From Knufia peltigerae (taxonomy: Eukaryota > Ascomycota > Eurotiomycetes > Chaetothyriales > Trichomeriaceae), in the NCBI GenBank assembly GCA_030247855.1, contig JAPDRN010000082.1, positions 62,001 to 126,000 on the forward strand: a DNA stretch of 64,000 bases, written 5' to 3'. Positions within the stretch are counted from its first letter, which is position 1; each line of letters opens with the position of its first letter. Shown piece after piece: positions 49,891 to 61,209 of the stretch. A program made the position numbers and the translations under genes. The notes beneath the pieces were generated by a model. The model ran no database searches. It saw only the letters and a program-made list of their open reading frames with translations, and was not told the DNA's origin.

Positions 49891-52335
49891 CCCGAAGATC
49901 ACTCCCTCCCACCCCTACAATCTCCGGCTTGCGACCGGGTCCTTGACTGGACAGGGACAGGCTCAAGAACGACACAGCCTCTGTGAACAATCTAGACTGG
50001 ACAGAGCAGCGAGCATGAGAGGATCGCGAATGGTGAGTTTGGGTTGACCCTTTGGAATCACGACTATCACCCTGAAATTTCGTGGTTTCTGTTCATCCCT
50101 CAACGAAGCGGTAGCTCCCCGTGTGTGTCCGGCACATTGAGGAGATTATCTGCGCTGGGCTCGCGTGCTATGTTTTGATCCGCACAAACCCCCGACATGC
50201 AAACCTGTCAGACTGGCGTCAGCTAGATATCAAAATTTTCCCGTACGATCGAGGCGAAACCAACGTGGTGTCGAAGGACTGAATCGAGAACTTGGCATCC
50301 TGAGAGCCGCTATTCCATCGACCAGGTCAAAATGGCAAAATGGAGATCTGGACGATTGCAGGGCCGCTATCCAGAAACGTATGCACTAATTGACAAGGCC
50401 AAGTGGGCTTCTGAAATGGCAGCAGAACGAACCACGTATGCGGATCCAAATGTGGCGGTATTATTACTGCTCTTCTTGACGAAACAACAGCTACCACACA
50501 CCAACGCTGCCGAGGTTGTTCCCGAGACGTCGTGCCTACGACTCCAGTGCAGTTACTCAGATGACGCTGGTATTCTAGGACATTATTTTGATGTTACAAC
50601 ACGCTGCGAAAATCATGAAATGAGTCCTCGGATATGTGACACCCCCGTCGCCGTTGCGATGGTTGGGGCCACCACCACTTCTAGTCAGCCCCGAAAAAGC
50701 CCACGGCCCTCATCCAAGTGTCAATAACAATCAACTGACTGATTCAATGGAAGAGGTTGTGTTTACTTATTGGTACGACATCGAAAGCCTTCCATTCGTT
50801 ACATTGCGTTGTAAATCCTTCTATCCCTGCTTGGTGGCCTACTCCTCGCTGGATGCATGCAGGCCATGCTTGGGCAGCAACTATTACCGCAATACTGTAT
50901 CTCGGCAGTGCCACAGATTGGAAATCGCCAGCCCCATCTCGCCCGCTGTGATGTCCTGGTTGCAGTATCGACTGATGCCAATTTCTTCAAGGGTCTATGG
51001 TTGCCACTGCTATCCACGACTCCTACCGATAGTTTACCAATGAGGGACCGGTATGGCCCTCGTTAATTGATAGCCACCAACCTTCAAGACCTTCAAAACT
51101 GGTTCTTTGCCTGTGTCGAGCTCCACGCGCCCCCAGAGGTCGCAATGGGGGTGGCCCGGATCTTCCATCCGGAGTGGATTGTCGGGTCCGGCCTAGTCAA
51201 CAGAGGCTCAGGTGTACGACTCCGGCCGAACCAATGACAAAATCCCTAGCCGCCCTTCGCCAAAATTTACCGGTTCTTCTGGTACTTTTAAGTAAAGTAA
51301 AGACCTCGACCGGACAGGAGCTCAAATTCCACGGACGGTCAGTGGCCGAAAGCAATTCTGTCAGAGTCGTGCTTCACATGTGTCTGTGATGAAGGACCGT
51401 TTTGACAATGACACCTCTGCGCATTTTTGTCCCAGTTTCTCCAAAATCCGGCCCACCGAAGTTGCGGGATTGCTGTTTGCCTTGCCGAATGAAGCGTAGT
51501 AATGCGCTTGACAGGCACGACACAGAAAACGGATATGCATGGACTGCATCTTAGGGTCTACGGGCCTATGACAGCCTGAAACCTTTGTACCCAAGTGATC
51601 TTGTTACAAACTCGTACCCGTACTCTACACCCCGGTGCAGCAAGGATATCGACTTATTACGGAGCCCATGACCGGAAGTTTCGCCCGGTCTCGTAAAAGC
51701 ATTTCGGTCAGAGCCACCCATGTTGCTAATTATTTCCAAGTTCGGAGTGGGGGTTGTTCAGAATTGAAGGATCAAAATCCTCCGTCAACAGCAATGTACC
51801 CGTGCCCTCCATGGACGAAGACAAAGACGCAGATGCAGAGAGGGTAAAATACAGTCGTCGCGTATTCAAGCCAGGGGCGTTCACATGGTCAATGACTCCA
51901 TAGCAGCGATGAGCCGCTATGTGAATGCTCAGACATGTCCTTGATAATTTGGTATGTACGAAAGAATTGTTCTTGAGCCCCCGGTGACGAACAAACGAGT
52001 TCCTCGTGGTCTTTGCGCCACTGAAATCAACGGTGACTTCTACGAGTACTGGCTACAGACCTCAACTCGCCTGATGATGATGATCAATCCACATTGGCAA
52101 GGATAGAACAAATAAAAAGGCTCCTCAAGTGTGAGAGCTTACAGTATGAATGGCAGATTCAAGACACGCTCATATTTCGCAGCAACACGCTCACCCAATG
52201 TATACACACATTCATGCACATGCGCATGTACCGTACACCGTACACATCTCCCTTCCTATCACGTACATATCAAACACGTCGGTCCCTAACGCCTTGAAGA
52301 CTTACCTACCGCCGTGGAAAGAAAAAAAATCCCTG
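49891..52335. other. Long intergenic region, Zn2Cys6 / SEC8
   Basis: The region is 2.4 kb with no conserved coding sequence, RNA gene or transposon feature on either strand. The longest frames (50332-50727 and 50636-51043, plus strand) begin with an ATG but lack recognisable domains and overlap each other in different frames. A microsatellite-like CACACA/ATGCAC stretch occurs near 52200-52240. It may hold the regulator's promoter. Confidence 0.45.
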
Positions 52336-55300
52336 CTACGAATCCCACATGACCTCGCCCAGAGCGAGTAAGATTTCCTGCTGACCTTTTCTGGCCTTGA
52401 TGCTTTCTTCTCGGTCCTCCCCCCTGAGTTTGGCACTACAACACAGTTCCACCAACGTCCGCAATTCATCATACGTGTACCCGACATCCCTCTTTTGCGC
52501 CTTGCAATCTCGAACGTACTGCAACACGGCGTCAGGCCCTTGCAGGAAGAGGTTGAAATATTGAGATGACCAAGTCAATAGGCCCGAAGTATCATCGTCG
52601 TCGTTGTCGTCTTCGGCTTCGGCTGGCACCCCGGTCGAGATACCTAGACCCGCGGCAACGCTGCTCTTGTCGGCGTCGACGGCACCTGCAGATCGACCGC
52701 CGACTGCAGCAGCATCCCTCGTTGCGTGAGTGTTCGAGGCAGTACTGGCCAGGACGGCTCTGAGGTTCTGCTGGATGACCATGGCGTCGATGCGCACTCT
52801 CTCCGCGCCGTTGGTGTTCATGACGCCGATCGAGTCGGCGGCGATCACGATGTAGCGGTCCACGAGCCGGGCGAGACCGGTCAGGATGAAACCCCTCTCG
52901 CGAGACCCCAGGTAAGTCGCGATGTTTGAGTCAAAGGCAATCAAGTCATTGTTCAACTCGAGAATCAACGGAGACGCCGAAGTCGGCGGCGCAGCCAGCA
53001 CGTACGGATACAGACCCGAACCGAGCGGCGGGAGGGTCGTCGAGTCGCGGTTCAAAGGTTCGCCGGGCGATGTCGTGGAGCCATTGTTGGTCGCATCGGC
53101 CTCGGGGCCAGGCCCGCGGAGCGTGCGCGAGAGCTGGTGTATGATGCCGCAGCGGATGTCGATGTGCAGAGTCAGCAGACTGGACTGGGCGAGAGCGCGG
53201 AACGAAGACACGGTACCGTCGAACGCGACAGCTGTTTCCGAGCCCAGTGGTAGGAGGACGGGCGCCGTGGCTCCAGGGTGATTCGGTGACTTGCCGCCGA
53301 GGGACCGGAGGCCCGTGATCAGAGTCCACCGTCGAGCAGCTTTGGCCTGCGAGCCCGTTCGCGTGTGACCGGGGTGGCCGCTTTCGACGTGGCGGATCTG
53401 CGTTAGGGCGGCAGAGAGCCACTGCATCGAGTTGTACAAGAGGGAGAGCTGGTGGACGGACTTTGGATCGGAGATGATGTCGTAGGATGACAGGGGGTGT
53501 TGTTTCGTCGCAGACAGCAAGGCCTGGACTTCTTTCGCGACGAGGGCGGCTCGGGAAGTCGCGCCGCCGGAATAATCGTGCGCGAGCAATTCGAGCGCGG
53601 CATCGCGGACCTCTCCTGACTCGGCAAAGGCGGCGGCCGCTTTGAGTGCCAAAGTGTTGACGTTCTGGTTCGCGGAGGACGGCACGACCCTGCTCACCAG
53701 AGCCTTGTAGTACCCGAAGCATTTGTCGTAGTACGTGACGAGTTGGTCGATGATGAGCTGCGTGAACATTTGATCCTGGGGAATCGAGCCGAGCATGCCT
53801 GAGAACGCACGGATCAGACCCATGAACGAGACGGTGCCTTTGAACACCGGGTGGGTGGAATGCTTCGACCATTGCGAGTCTTCCGAAAAGGCTTCCAGGT
53901 CGATCATGCACTGGGTGCAGAGCTCGGTGACTGCCTCTTCGAGTTGCGGGTGGAACACGTTGATGAGGAAGTCGTCCAGGAAGGACGTGAGGGTGCTCAT
54001 GGGGATGTGGGCGGTCGTGGGGACGACGTCCTTGAGACGTTGGAGGAAGGTCAACGACGGCGGGAGCAAGATGGTCATGTTGAAGACGCCGGGCTCGATC
54101 AACAATTTGTGCCCTGCGGCCGAAACATCCTGGCCACTTCGTTCGGAGGTCAAGTCCAGCCCGTTCCCGGCGCGAGACTTACTGACCAGACCTGGCACGG
54201 AGCTCTTGAGGATCTCGTCCAGCTCGTCCTCTTCGGCCTTCATGGATTCGGACTTGAGGTCCATCTCGGACAGCTTGAACATCTTCTTGCTCTTGTCCCG
54301 TGTCGGGCGGGCGAAGATGTCCGTGCTCGTCGTCGTGTTGAGGCCGGAGCGTAGCGTCATGCCGCCGTCGGTGGCGAGGTAGTCGTGCAAGAGGGAGCGC
54401 ATTTCCATCTGGTACAGCTTCCACAGCTCCTTGAAGCCGCTGGTATACTTGTCCGGTTTGGTCAATTTCTCTCGCGAGGCGATCCCGGTTATGATCTCGT
54501 GAAGCACGCGATGGCTCTCAGCGATGGCCTCGAACTTCGAGTACAGCGTCCAGAGGAAATCGGAGAGGACCTGAGCTCGGGCGTCGTGGACCTGCAGGGC
54601 CATGACTTTGCGGCCGTCCTTGTTGACCTGTCCTCTGAGATGGGTCGGGTATTTGGCGTCAATGTCGTGGTTGGTCTTTTCCACCACCTTGTACAGCTCC
54701 ATTGGCATCCTCTGCTCTATCCGCGACACGGCTTCCCCGAGCTGGCCGAGTTTGTGCAGAGACTCTAGAATCATGTGGATGTAGTAGAAAGTGTCGGCCT
54801 CGGGGTTCTTTGACGCGTCTTCGATCATGGGCGTGGTGATATCGGCGCTGTTCAGGTAGTGGATGAATGGTCGATCCCAGACGTTGACGCTGCCCATCAG
54901 GTTGTCCTTGGACTCTCTATCTTCGCCATTGGCCTTCTTCCCCTTCCATCTGTCTTTGCAGTAGGGACTCCGTAAATACAGGTGGTCATGCAGTTCTTCG
55001 ACCAAGATGTCTAGTAGGGTGCTTTCCTGGTTGATAAAGTAACTCCGTAGGTCCGTGATTGCTCCGATGCCATCGAGTTCGCTCTTGGTGATGGCTTTGA
55101 GACTGTCCATCAGCAGGTCGACGGCTCCGAGAAATTTCTTTTCACTAATCTTCTCCTCGAGTTTGCCCGGGACGGTCTTGAGGGATTCGATATTGCTCAG
55201 GATAACCAGCATGTGGTCCAGGTCCCCGGACTGTTCGGCCAACCCTCGCAACTCAGGCCTCGTGGTCAACATGCCGCCCTTGACGCTCATCAGACCTCCC

Positions 55301-56235
55301 TTGAGATGTCTCACTCGACTCTGGCTTTCCCGGATGGCGGATTGGATCTTGTGGTACGTACCGACGGCACTGTTGAAGTCGGCGTAGTGCTCGTTCACCA
55401 CCGACTTGAGGCACTTCTGCAAATCAACGTGCGTGCTGGAGAAATCATCCTCCTTGTCCTTGAGGCCCAACGAGCTTGGATCCATGAGCTTCAGGGCAAT
55501 CTTGACGGGGACGCATTCGTCGCCTTCCATGTCCTTCCAACTTGACTGAATGTGTCGCAGGATCTCGTCCATGCTCTTCTGTGGCCTCCGCGGCGAATAC
55601 TGTCTGTTCGCATTCTCGGGAAGGGGGTAGGTCTGGTTACTGTAGCCATTCGTCTGGCTGCTCGGCGCGTTCAGGCTAGTCATGGAGGGTTTCTTAGGCA
55701 TCGTAGTAGGTGGCATCGTCGGAGGTGGAGGCATGGGAGACCGGCCCTCTCGGTTGTCGCGAAACCTCGGGTCATGATTGACTCTGTCCCTATCTCGAGT
55801 CGGCGGCCTCTGCGGTCTCTGCTCGTACGCCTGAGGCTCTCTTTCCCGGGCATAACCATTGTCGTTTCTTGGAGGAGGCTCTTCTGCATATCTTGGGCGC
55901 GGTAATCCTCCATAACCACCACCACCACCTACTCCTCCTCCCGCTGATCCTCCATAGCCCCCGCCACCACTTCCACCTCCTGGAGCTACTCTGCCCGGTA
56001 ATCCCTGCGCAGGAGAGTCTCGCTCCCCGCGCTGTTCATAGGGGTTGGATCTGCGTCGCCGCTCTTGCGATCCGAAACTGTTGACGGAGGCGGAGGAAGA
56101 GTTGTTCTGTCGATTCAAGTACGGGTCCGCATAGCGACCAGAGGAGATAGAATGGGACACATTGGTCGGAGCGTATGGGTTGGTGCCATTAGTTGGGCCT
56201 CCGTAACCGTTGAGCGCGTAGGGATTATTGCTCAT
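52336..56235 (-). CDS. SEC8: Exocyst complex subunit Sec8
   Basis: Sec8 is one of eight exocyst subunits that tether secretory vesicles to the plasma membrane at growth sites such as the hyphal tip. The gene is intronless and encodes 1299 residues. The first 210 or so are low complexity, with a Gly-rich run at about residues 85-115 and Arg/Pro/Asn-rich sequence. The Sec8 N-terminal domain begins at about residue 228: MDEILRHIQSSWKDMEGDEC, ALKLMDPSSLGLKDKEDDFS, THVDLQKCLKSVVNEHYADF, then GTYHKIQSAIRESQSRVRHL. The helical rod continues to the C-terminus, with DELRTLVELCCSAK near the end. Length and order match filamentous fungal Sec8. The start follows directly from the ATG opening MSNNPYALNGYG. 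Confidence 0.94.
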   Translation of the reverse strand: MSNNPYALNGYGGPTNGTNPYAPTNVSHSISSGRYADPYLNRQNNSSSASVNSFGSQERRRRSNPYEQRGERDSPAQGLPGRVAPGGGSGGGGYGGSAGGGVGGGGGYGGLPRPRYAEEPPPRNDNGYAREREPQAYEQRPQRPPTRDRDRVNHDPRFRDNREGRSPMPPPPTMPPTTMPKKPSMTSLNAPSSQTNGYSNQTYPLPENANRQYSPRRPQKSMDEILRHIQSSWKDMEGDECVPVKIALKLMDPSSLGLKDKEDDFSSTHVDLQKCLKSVVNEHYADFNSAVGTYHKIQSAIRESQSRVRHLKGGLMSVKGGMLTTRPELRGLAEQSGDLDHMLVILSNIESLKTVPGKLEEKISEKKFLGAVDLLMDSLKAITKSELDGIGAITDLRSYFINQESTLLDILVEELHDHLYLRSPYCKDRWKGKKANGEDRESKDNLMGSVNVWDRPFIHYLNSADITTPMIEDASKNPEADTFYYIHMILESLHKLGQLGEAVSRIEQRMPMELYKVVEKTNHDIDAKYPTHLRGQVNKDGRKVMALQVHDARAQVLSDFLWTLYSKFEAIAESHRVLHEIITGIASREKLTKPDKYTSGFKELWKLYQMEMRSLLHDYLATDGGMTLRSGLNTTTSTDIFARPTRDKSKKMFKLSEMDLKSESMKAEEDELDEILKSSVPGLVSKSRAGNGLDLTSERSGQDVSAAGHKLLIEPGVFNMTILLPPSLTFLQRLKDVVPTTAHIPMSTLTSFLDDFLINVFHPQLEEAVTELCTQCMIDLEAFSEDSQWSKHSTHPVFKGTVSFMGLIRAFSGMLGSIPQDQMFTQLIIDQLVTYYDKCFGYYKALVSRVVPSSANQNVNTLALKAAAAFAESGEVRDAALELLAHDYSGGATSRAALVAKEVQALLSATKQHPLSSYDIISDPKSVHQLSLLYNSMQWLSAALTQIRHVESGHPGHTRTGSQAKAARRWTLITGLRSLGGKSPNHPGATAPVLLPLGSETAVAFDGTVSSFRALAQSSLLTLHIDIRCGIIHQLSRTLRGPGPEADATNNGSTTSPGEPLNRDSTTLPPLGSGLYPYVLAAPPTSASPLILELNNDLIAFDSNIATYLGSRERGFILTGLARLVDRYIVIAADSIGVMNTNGAERVRIDAMVIQQNLRAVLASTASNTHATRDAAAVGGRSAGAVDADKSSVAAGLGISTGVPAEAEDDNDDDDTSGLLTWSSQYFNLFLQGPDAVLQYVRDCKAQKRDVGYTYDELRTLVELCCSAKLRGEDREESIKARKGQQEILLALGEVMWDS

Positions 56236-56743
56236 TTTCTATACCTCTGTTAGACAAACAAAACACAAGTACGGTTGGCTACGCATGGCGTATCGACCAT
56301 TCGCAAAAAAAAAAAAAGAATTCGAGCGCTGAGGATAAATGTGGTTGAAGCATGGAGTAAAAGGACGGTTCTAAGGAGAATGAATCTTGTGTTTTGGGGT
56401 GCGTGCAGACGATGTTTGGAGATGATGTGCTGATGATTCTGTGGAGTCGCCAACATCAGCATTCAACTAAGAAGATAAAGATGGTCTATTCCGTACAACC
56501 ACCTCTTGTCTTTGAACACCTTTAGGTACATAGGAATCGTAACTATATACCCGAGACCGCACTCCTGAAATTATATTATTGATTTACTGGAACGATTCGT
56601 GCTCATTCTTCTCAATGTGACCACGGTTATAACCTGGTTACATTATTAGAGCGTACTCTCGAGACAGCTTCAACTTTCTTCCGTTGTTGCTCATAACACC
56701 AATAATACCATCGCTCAGCAACTTCTAGCATCCTTGGGGTATG
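56236..56743. promoter_or_regulatory. SEC8 upstream region
   Basis: These 508 bases include an A13 run at 56305-56317 close to the SEC8 start. No gene is seen. The interval also holds the 3' end of the small gene to its right. Confidence 0.4.
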
Positions 56744-56998
56744 CTATTTCTTGCCGGTGGTCCCAAGACACATGAATGCGAGAATGCGCTTCAGTGTGTT
56801 GTTCTTCTCGGACGCTGAATTCTCCTCGTCGAGAGGCAGACCTTGCGACGCCCTTGCTTCACGTTCCTCTTGTTTTTTCTTCTCTTGGCTAGCAAGAACA
56901 CTGCGTTTGAGGGCTTCGTACTGGGCGGCTTCGCCCTCAGCTATTCGGTCTTTGGCGACTACACCGTTATTGACCGTTAAAGCGAGTGGCATTCCCAT
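56744..56998 (-). CDS. Small hypothetical protein
   Basis: I do not recognise this protein. A single ATG-initiated frame of 84 residues begins MGMPLALTVNNGVVAKDRIA, passes through a charged, probably helical middle (AQYEALKRSVLASQEKKKQE) and ends KRILAFMCLGTTGKK. Codon usage and amino-acid make-up are protein-like, and the start lies just downstream of a sequence compatible with a leader. No membrane span or known domain is seen. It may be a single-exon gene or the last exon of a larger one, but no upstream minus-strand exon was found before the KAP122 gene. Confidence 0.45.
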   Translation of the reverse strand: MGMPLALTVNNGVVAKDRIAEGEAAQYEALKRSVLASQEKKKQEEREARASQGLPLDEENSASEKNNTLKRILAFMCLGTTGKK

Positions 56999-57502
56999 GG
57001 TTTGCGCCGGAGATGTCTTTGTTTTGTGTGATCAAAATCGAGTCTTGCTGTGTGAACCCTGCCCTATTGTTGGCTTGATATCCGTTGGAAAACTTTTTAG
57101 TACCTGGATGACCATCTCAAAGCCAGCTCGAGGATCTTCGGCCTCGATGGATTGTTATTAGCATTATTATACGACGATCTGAACTCCGTAAAGACACAAT
57201 GCCATCTGACGAGCCGATTACCCGACCCTACAAAAGTACACAGCCTCAATAACGAAAGATCAGCTGAACAGAGCAGCCGAGCCACCCCCCACGGGGCAAG
57301 GATTCTGGCATATCATCTCAAGCCACCAAGATCTTCATACAAGTAGGGGGTCCCTTATTGTTATCTATGTTTTGGCGGAGTTTGATGATCTCATTTTTTT
57401 TTCTAATTGGGTCGATGATCTTTGGGAAGAAACAGAGCACTCGAGCCTATCCAAGCGTGTCCTCCCAATGGATTACACAGCGTCACAAGCTGGCATGAGC
57501 CA
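56999..57502. other. Intergenic region, small gene / karyopherin
   Basis: These 504 bases lie between two minus-strand genes. I see no conserved feature. The interval should carry the promoter of the small gene and the 3' end of the karyopherin gene. Confidence 0.4.
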
Positions 57503-60500
57503 CTAGGTGATGTACCCGAAACCGCTCCCTTTGCATGATATCCAGAACTCTTTGACAACGTCGTTCGTCTTTCTTCCTCCCCTAAGTCCTTCGACTTGGG
57601 CTACAAATCTGTTTCGTTGTTCGATGGTTGTGGTCTGGAGTGCCTTCTCACTCATCACACCAGCTTCTTGCTTGACCGCTTCCCGGAGCACCAATTTACT
57701 CAACATAGGCTGCCTCTGAATAAACTTCTTGAGCGCGTCGGTCAGGCTTTCGATTTCCGAACGAGCGCATTCTCCACCGAGCAGACGAACAATCATCGAA
57801 AGAATGCTTGACCCGAAAGTCTGCAACAAATCACTAATGGTTTGGCATGCTGCTGTATCGAGTGGTCCGCCTCGACCGGAACAGTCGACCAATGTCGCAA
57901 AGAAGGAAGAGGCAGACCGACGCGGGAGAGTGTCTGATTCGGCCATCACCAGCAAAGCCAGCTCAATCGCGACCATTCCTGTCTGGAGCGAGTCTGGGCT
58001 CGCGAACCATGTTGAGCCAAACTTCAATAGTGTGCGAGCAAGGAAGTCGAGAGATGCCGAACTGAAGGGTGTACTGGGGAGTGGCTCGTTATACTGATTA
58101 GCGTAAACACGTCGATGTGTGGAGAGTAGTAACTCCTGATTTGTCGCAACTTGGTGCAAGACCCCTCGAACACAGCTTTGAATATTTCTAGACTCCGCTG
58201 AAGCTAGAAAGCTCGAGGCACATGCCATCGACATGTCGATACTCGGGTTCGAGATGGTGATCCAAGGCACAACGATATCCAGCGCCACCAGATCAGGAAA
58301 CTTAAATGGCGATGGATTTTGCTCCGTGAACCCAGATCTGATGAAATCACAGCATGCTTCTATGAAGGAAACGTCGGCTTGATTGGGTGCCTTGTGTATT
58401 ATAGCCTTGAAGGTGTCGAGCACGTTCAGTTGCAGATCCGCTCCGGGCCCAGTGTGCCAGAACGCCGCTTGTTCGTCTGCTGAGGGCTCAAGATCAATAG
58501 GGACGTCGTGCGGCGAACGAAGACCTTTTCCAATCGACGCAAGAGTCTGCACTGCATCAATGCAGAGCCTCAGAAGCTCGTCCTCATCTTCTGTAGCACC
58601 GGTTAGCACTTCGTTGAGACTCCGAATGGATGACAACAGCCTCCTCAAAGGTTCAATTTTATGCTCTTCGCTTGGCAGTGCCTGGACAATGGCGGCAACT
58701 GCAGCGTATAAACGGTGCTCTTCGGTAGCACCAAGGTCATCAGCAGCCATCAGGGATGCCATGAACTGTGGAAGGGCCTGCATTAAAGCCCTTCTGTGGG
58801 AATCACAGAGGCTGTAAATCGCCTTTGAAGCAGCCGACGCTGATGCTTGTAGATGAAGTGATGAAAAGAGAAAGTTAAGCACCAAAGTCATGCTTTCGGA
58901 GTGTCGTTGTAAGTATACGACGCTGTCAGCAATGAATCTGATGCAAGTCTGCCGGGCTCTATCTGGAACAGTACTTCCGGCAGTCAATACATAACCCCAA
59001 GGATGGCTGCCCAAAACTGTTGTGATGAGCTCGTCATAGACTTCTGGTTCCGAGGCCATGGTATCAGAATATGCCGTGAGACAAAACATCGCAGCCTCGA
59101 ATGTGCTCCAGTCGGGCGTCGTTCCTTGGGAGATGATGGTTTTCACGATTCCCTGAACAACTCCTGTCCCAAGCACTGTGAAAGCTGACTGAAAAAAGTC
59201 ATGGACATCGTAACGGAAGTCTTGGAATTTGGCTCTATCATCAGCATCCCAGTCTGACGTGCCATTTGACATCTGGTCTTCAGGGATCTTGACTTTTATA
59301 AGACATGCATCACATGCATCCGCGGCCACCTCGTAAATGAAGTCCTCAACTTGGTCTTGTTCCCAGTCTGTGGAGCCTTCCACGATATCAGTCACCTTTT
59401 CAAGTGCAATCTGGCAGACGGGATCTTCGATCACAGCAATACCATCGCATCGTAGTAATCTTCGAAGAGTTTGAATGATCTCATGGTAGCGACGAGAATC
59501 AAGATAGACTCGTGTGCTGGTATCCACCTGACTCATGATAGATTCGAGAAGATCCACGTAGAGGATCCCATTGGGGCTAAAGTCGCCACGGACTAAACCA
59601 TCGACAATGATCTTCGCCGCATGTGAGTCTGCTATGCTTGCGGGGTAGTTCTGTGCAGATTCTCTAAGAAGCCCTGGAGATACCTGCTGGAGCGATAAGA
59701 GCAATTGAAGGACATCTCCTACCGCAAAGTCTCTATCGAAGAGGTTCATCGTGACTGCGATACATCCTTTAGCAATTGTCTCAATTTTGTCGACGACTTC
59801 TTTAGCCATGTGTAAACGTCCATGTTTTATTGAACCAGTCCAGAATGGCATCGCTTGAAGGATAGCATGGAACATGTCTTCAGGAGCCAAAGAAAGCATC
59901 AAGGAGCCATCTGGCTTGTGCTCAGCTTTGATCACGCGATGCAATGAGAATTCGAGGAGCTGCCAGGTATCGAGACAGTTGGCAGCCAAGCGATCAGCAA
60001 TGCTGCTTTCGATGGCTGCGCTCGAAGTGTTACTGGTGAGGTCCTCGGCCATGATCCGGACAAGCATTAGGATACCTCGCAGCTGAACATCCGAGCATGT
60101 CGTCGTAGCTTCAAGCAATTGTTGCATATCTGGTAGAGCTGTTTCCGGAACATATTGTCCGCTCATAAGACACGCGAGGACGTGTCGTATAGGCATTTGC
60201 CATCCTGAGTCTGGTTTCGCGAAGAAAGTGACAAGCGTAGAGCATAGTTTCTGGAGGACAAAGTTTGAGTCCGGTAGTGTCACCAATCGTGAATAGTGGT
60301 TGACCAACGTTCCAAGCAACTGCTCCCTCATCTGATCATTCTTGCCAATCCCATCATTGTCCCTGTCAATAGATTAAAAACTAGTCATGTGAGGGTGTCT
60401 GAACATCATACCAATCGGCGTTGATCTTGATGGTCAGAGTCAGAGCACCGTAAAACCTTAGAAGGGCTTCATCATGCTGTAGAAGGTCGAGACCACCTTG

Positions 60501-60611
60501 CCAGGCGGACCGATCACGTTGTAGTCTTTGGATCTGTCGCTGAATATCATGAATACGCTCCGGAGCGGCCTGATTGCCGGGGTCGTTGAGTTCTAGGACT
60601 AGCCTCTCCAT
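57503..60611 (-). CDS. Karyopherin of the Kap122/importin-13 type
   Basis: This importin-beta family nuclear transport receptor is built of HEAT repeats that bind Ran-GTP, cargo and FG nucleoporins. Two exons (60412-60611 and 57503-60362) join in frame across a 49-base GT-AG intron and encode 1019 residues, near the usual size for this family. The N-terminal repeat shows RIHDIQRQIQRLQRDRSAWQ and LLRFYGALTLTIKINADW, the start of the Ran-binding importin-beta N-terminal domain. The helical repeats continue with VLACLMSGQYVPE and HPWGYVLTAGSTVPDRARQT. The C-terminus ends GFGYIT. Similarity in layout and start is to yeast Kap122 (Pdr6) and animal importin-13. An extra upstream exon cannot be ruled out, because the first ATG is close to the domain start. 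Confidence 0.88.
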
Positions 60612-61209
60612 GTTTGAAAGAAAGTGATGGACCTTGAGACATGACGCTCTAGTCACCTGTTCTGGAACATAACCCTGCTCACTTAAACAGGCATCTGGTG
60701 AAAAGTGACTTGGAAGTTGACATGGAGGAGAAGATGATCCAAAGTGCGAGCCTCTGTAGCACACGGCGAGTCTGAATGGAAGCCCGCTGAATGTTCTTGA
60801 CGCACGATCTATCCTCTTGTGAATTCAGTTGGCAACTTCCATTTTCAGTGAAGTCTGATATAACAGTACGTCCCGCTGCTTTATGACGCCAGCAGCCAGC
60901 TTGTTGAGTTGGTCAAGTTGGGCGATAGTACAAGCCGAGCAAGGGAGGATAGCATTGATATCTGCTAGTGACGATATATTTACATGCGACTTATATGTTC
61001 AGCGCCTGTTTTTTGATTTATGAGGAGTTGTCGAGAAGGATGTAAAGCCTTGTTAAAAGCGGCATGGATGCTCCAGACCGAGCAAAATGGATAGACACTT
61101 CGTACTTCGTCTAGTACATTTGGGTGCATTAAATACAGCCAATAAGGAATATTGGCACATGTCCTCATAGAGTGATCATTCACCGTTTCCCTATCGCAGT
61201 ATCACTTCG
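60612..61209. promoter_or_regulatory. Divergent promoter region, karyopherin / aminopeptidase P
   Basis: These 598 bases lie between two start codons pointing outward. No RNA gene or conserved frame is seen; the few open frames start at non-ATG codons. Confidence 0.4.

Noticed and set aside
50332..51043. Overlapping plus-strand frames of 131 and 135 codons
   Set aside because: Different frames over the same DNA, no domain, and no splice pattern joining them into a protein I recognise.
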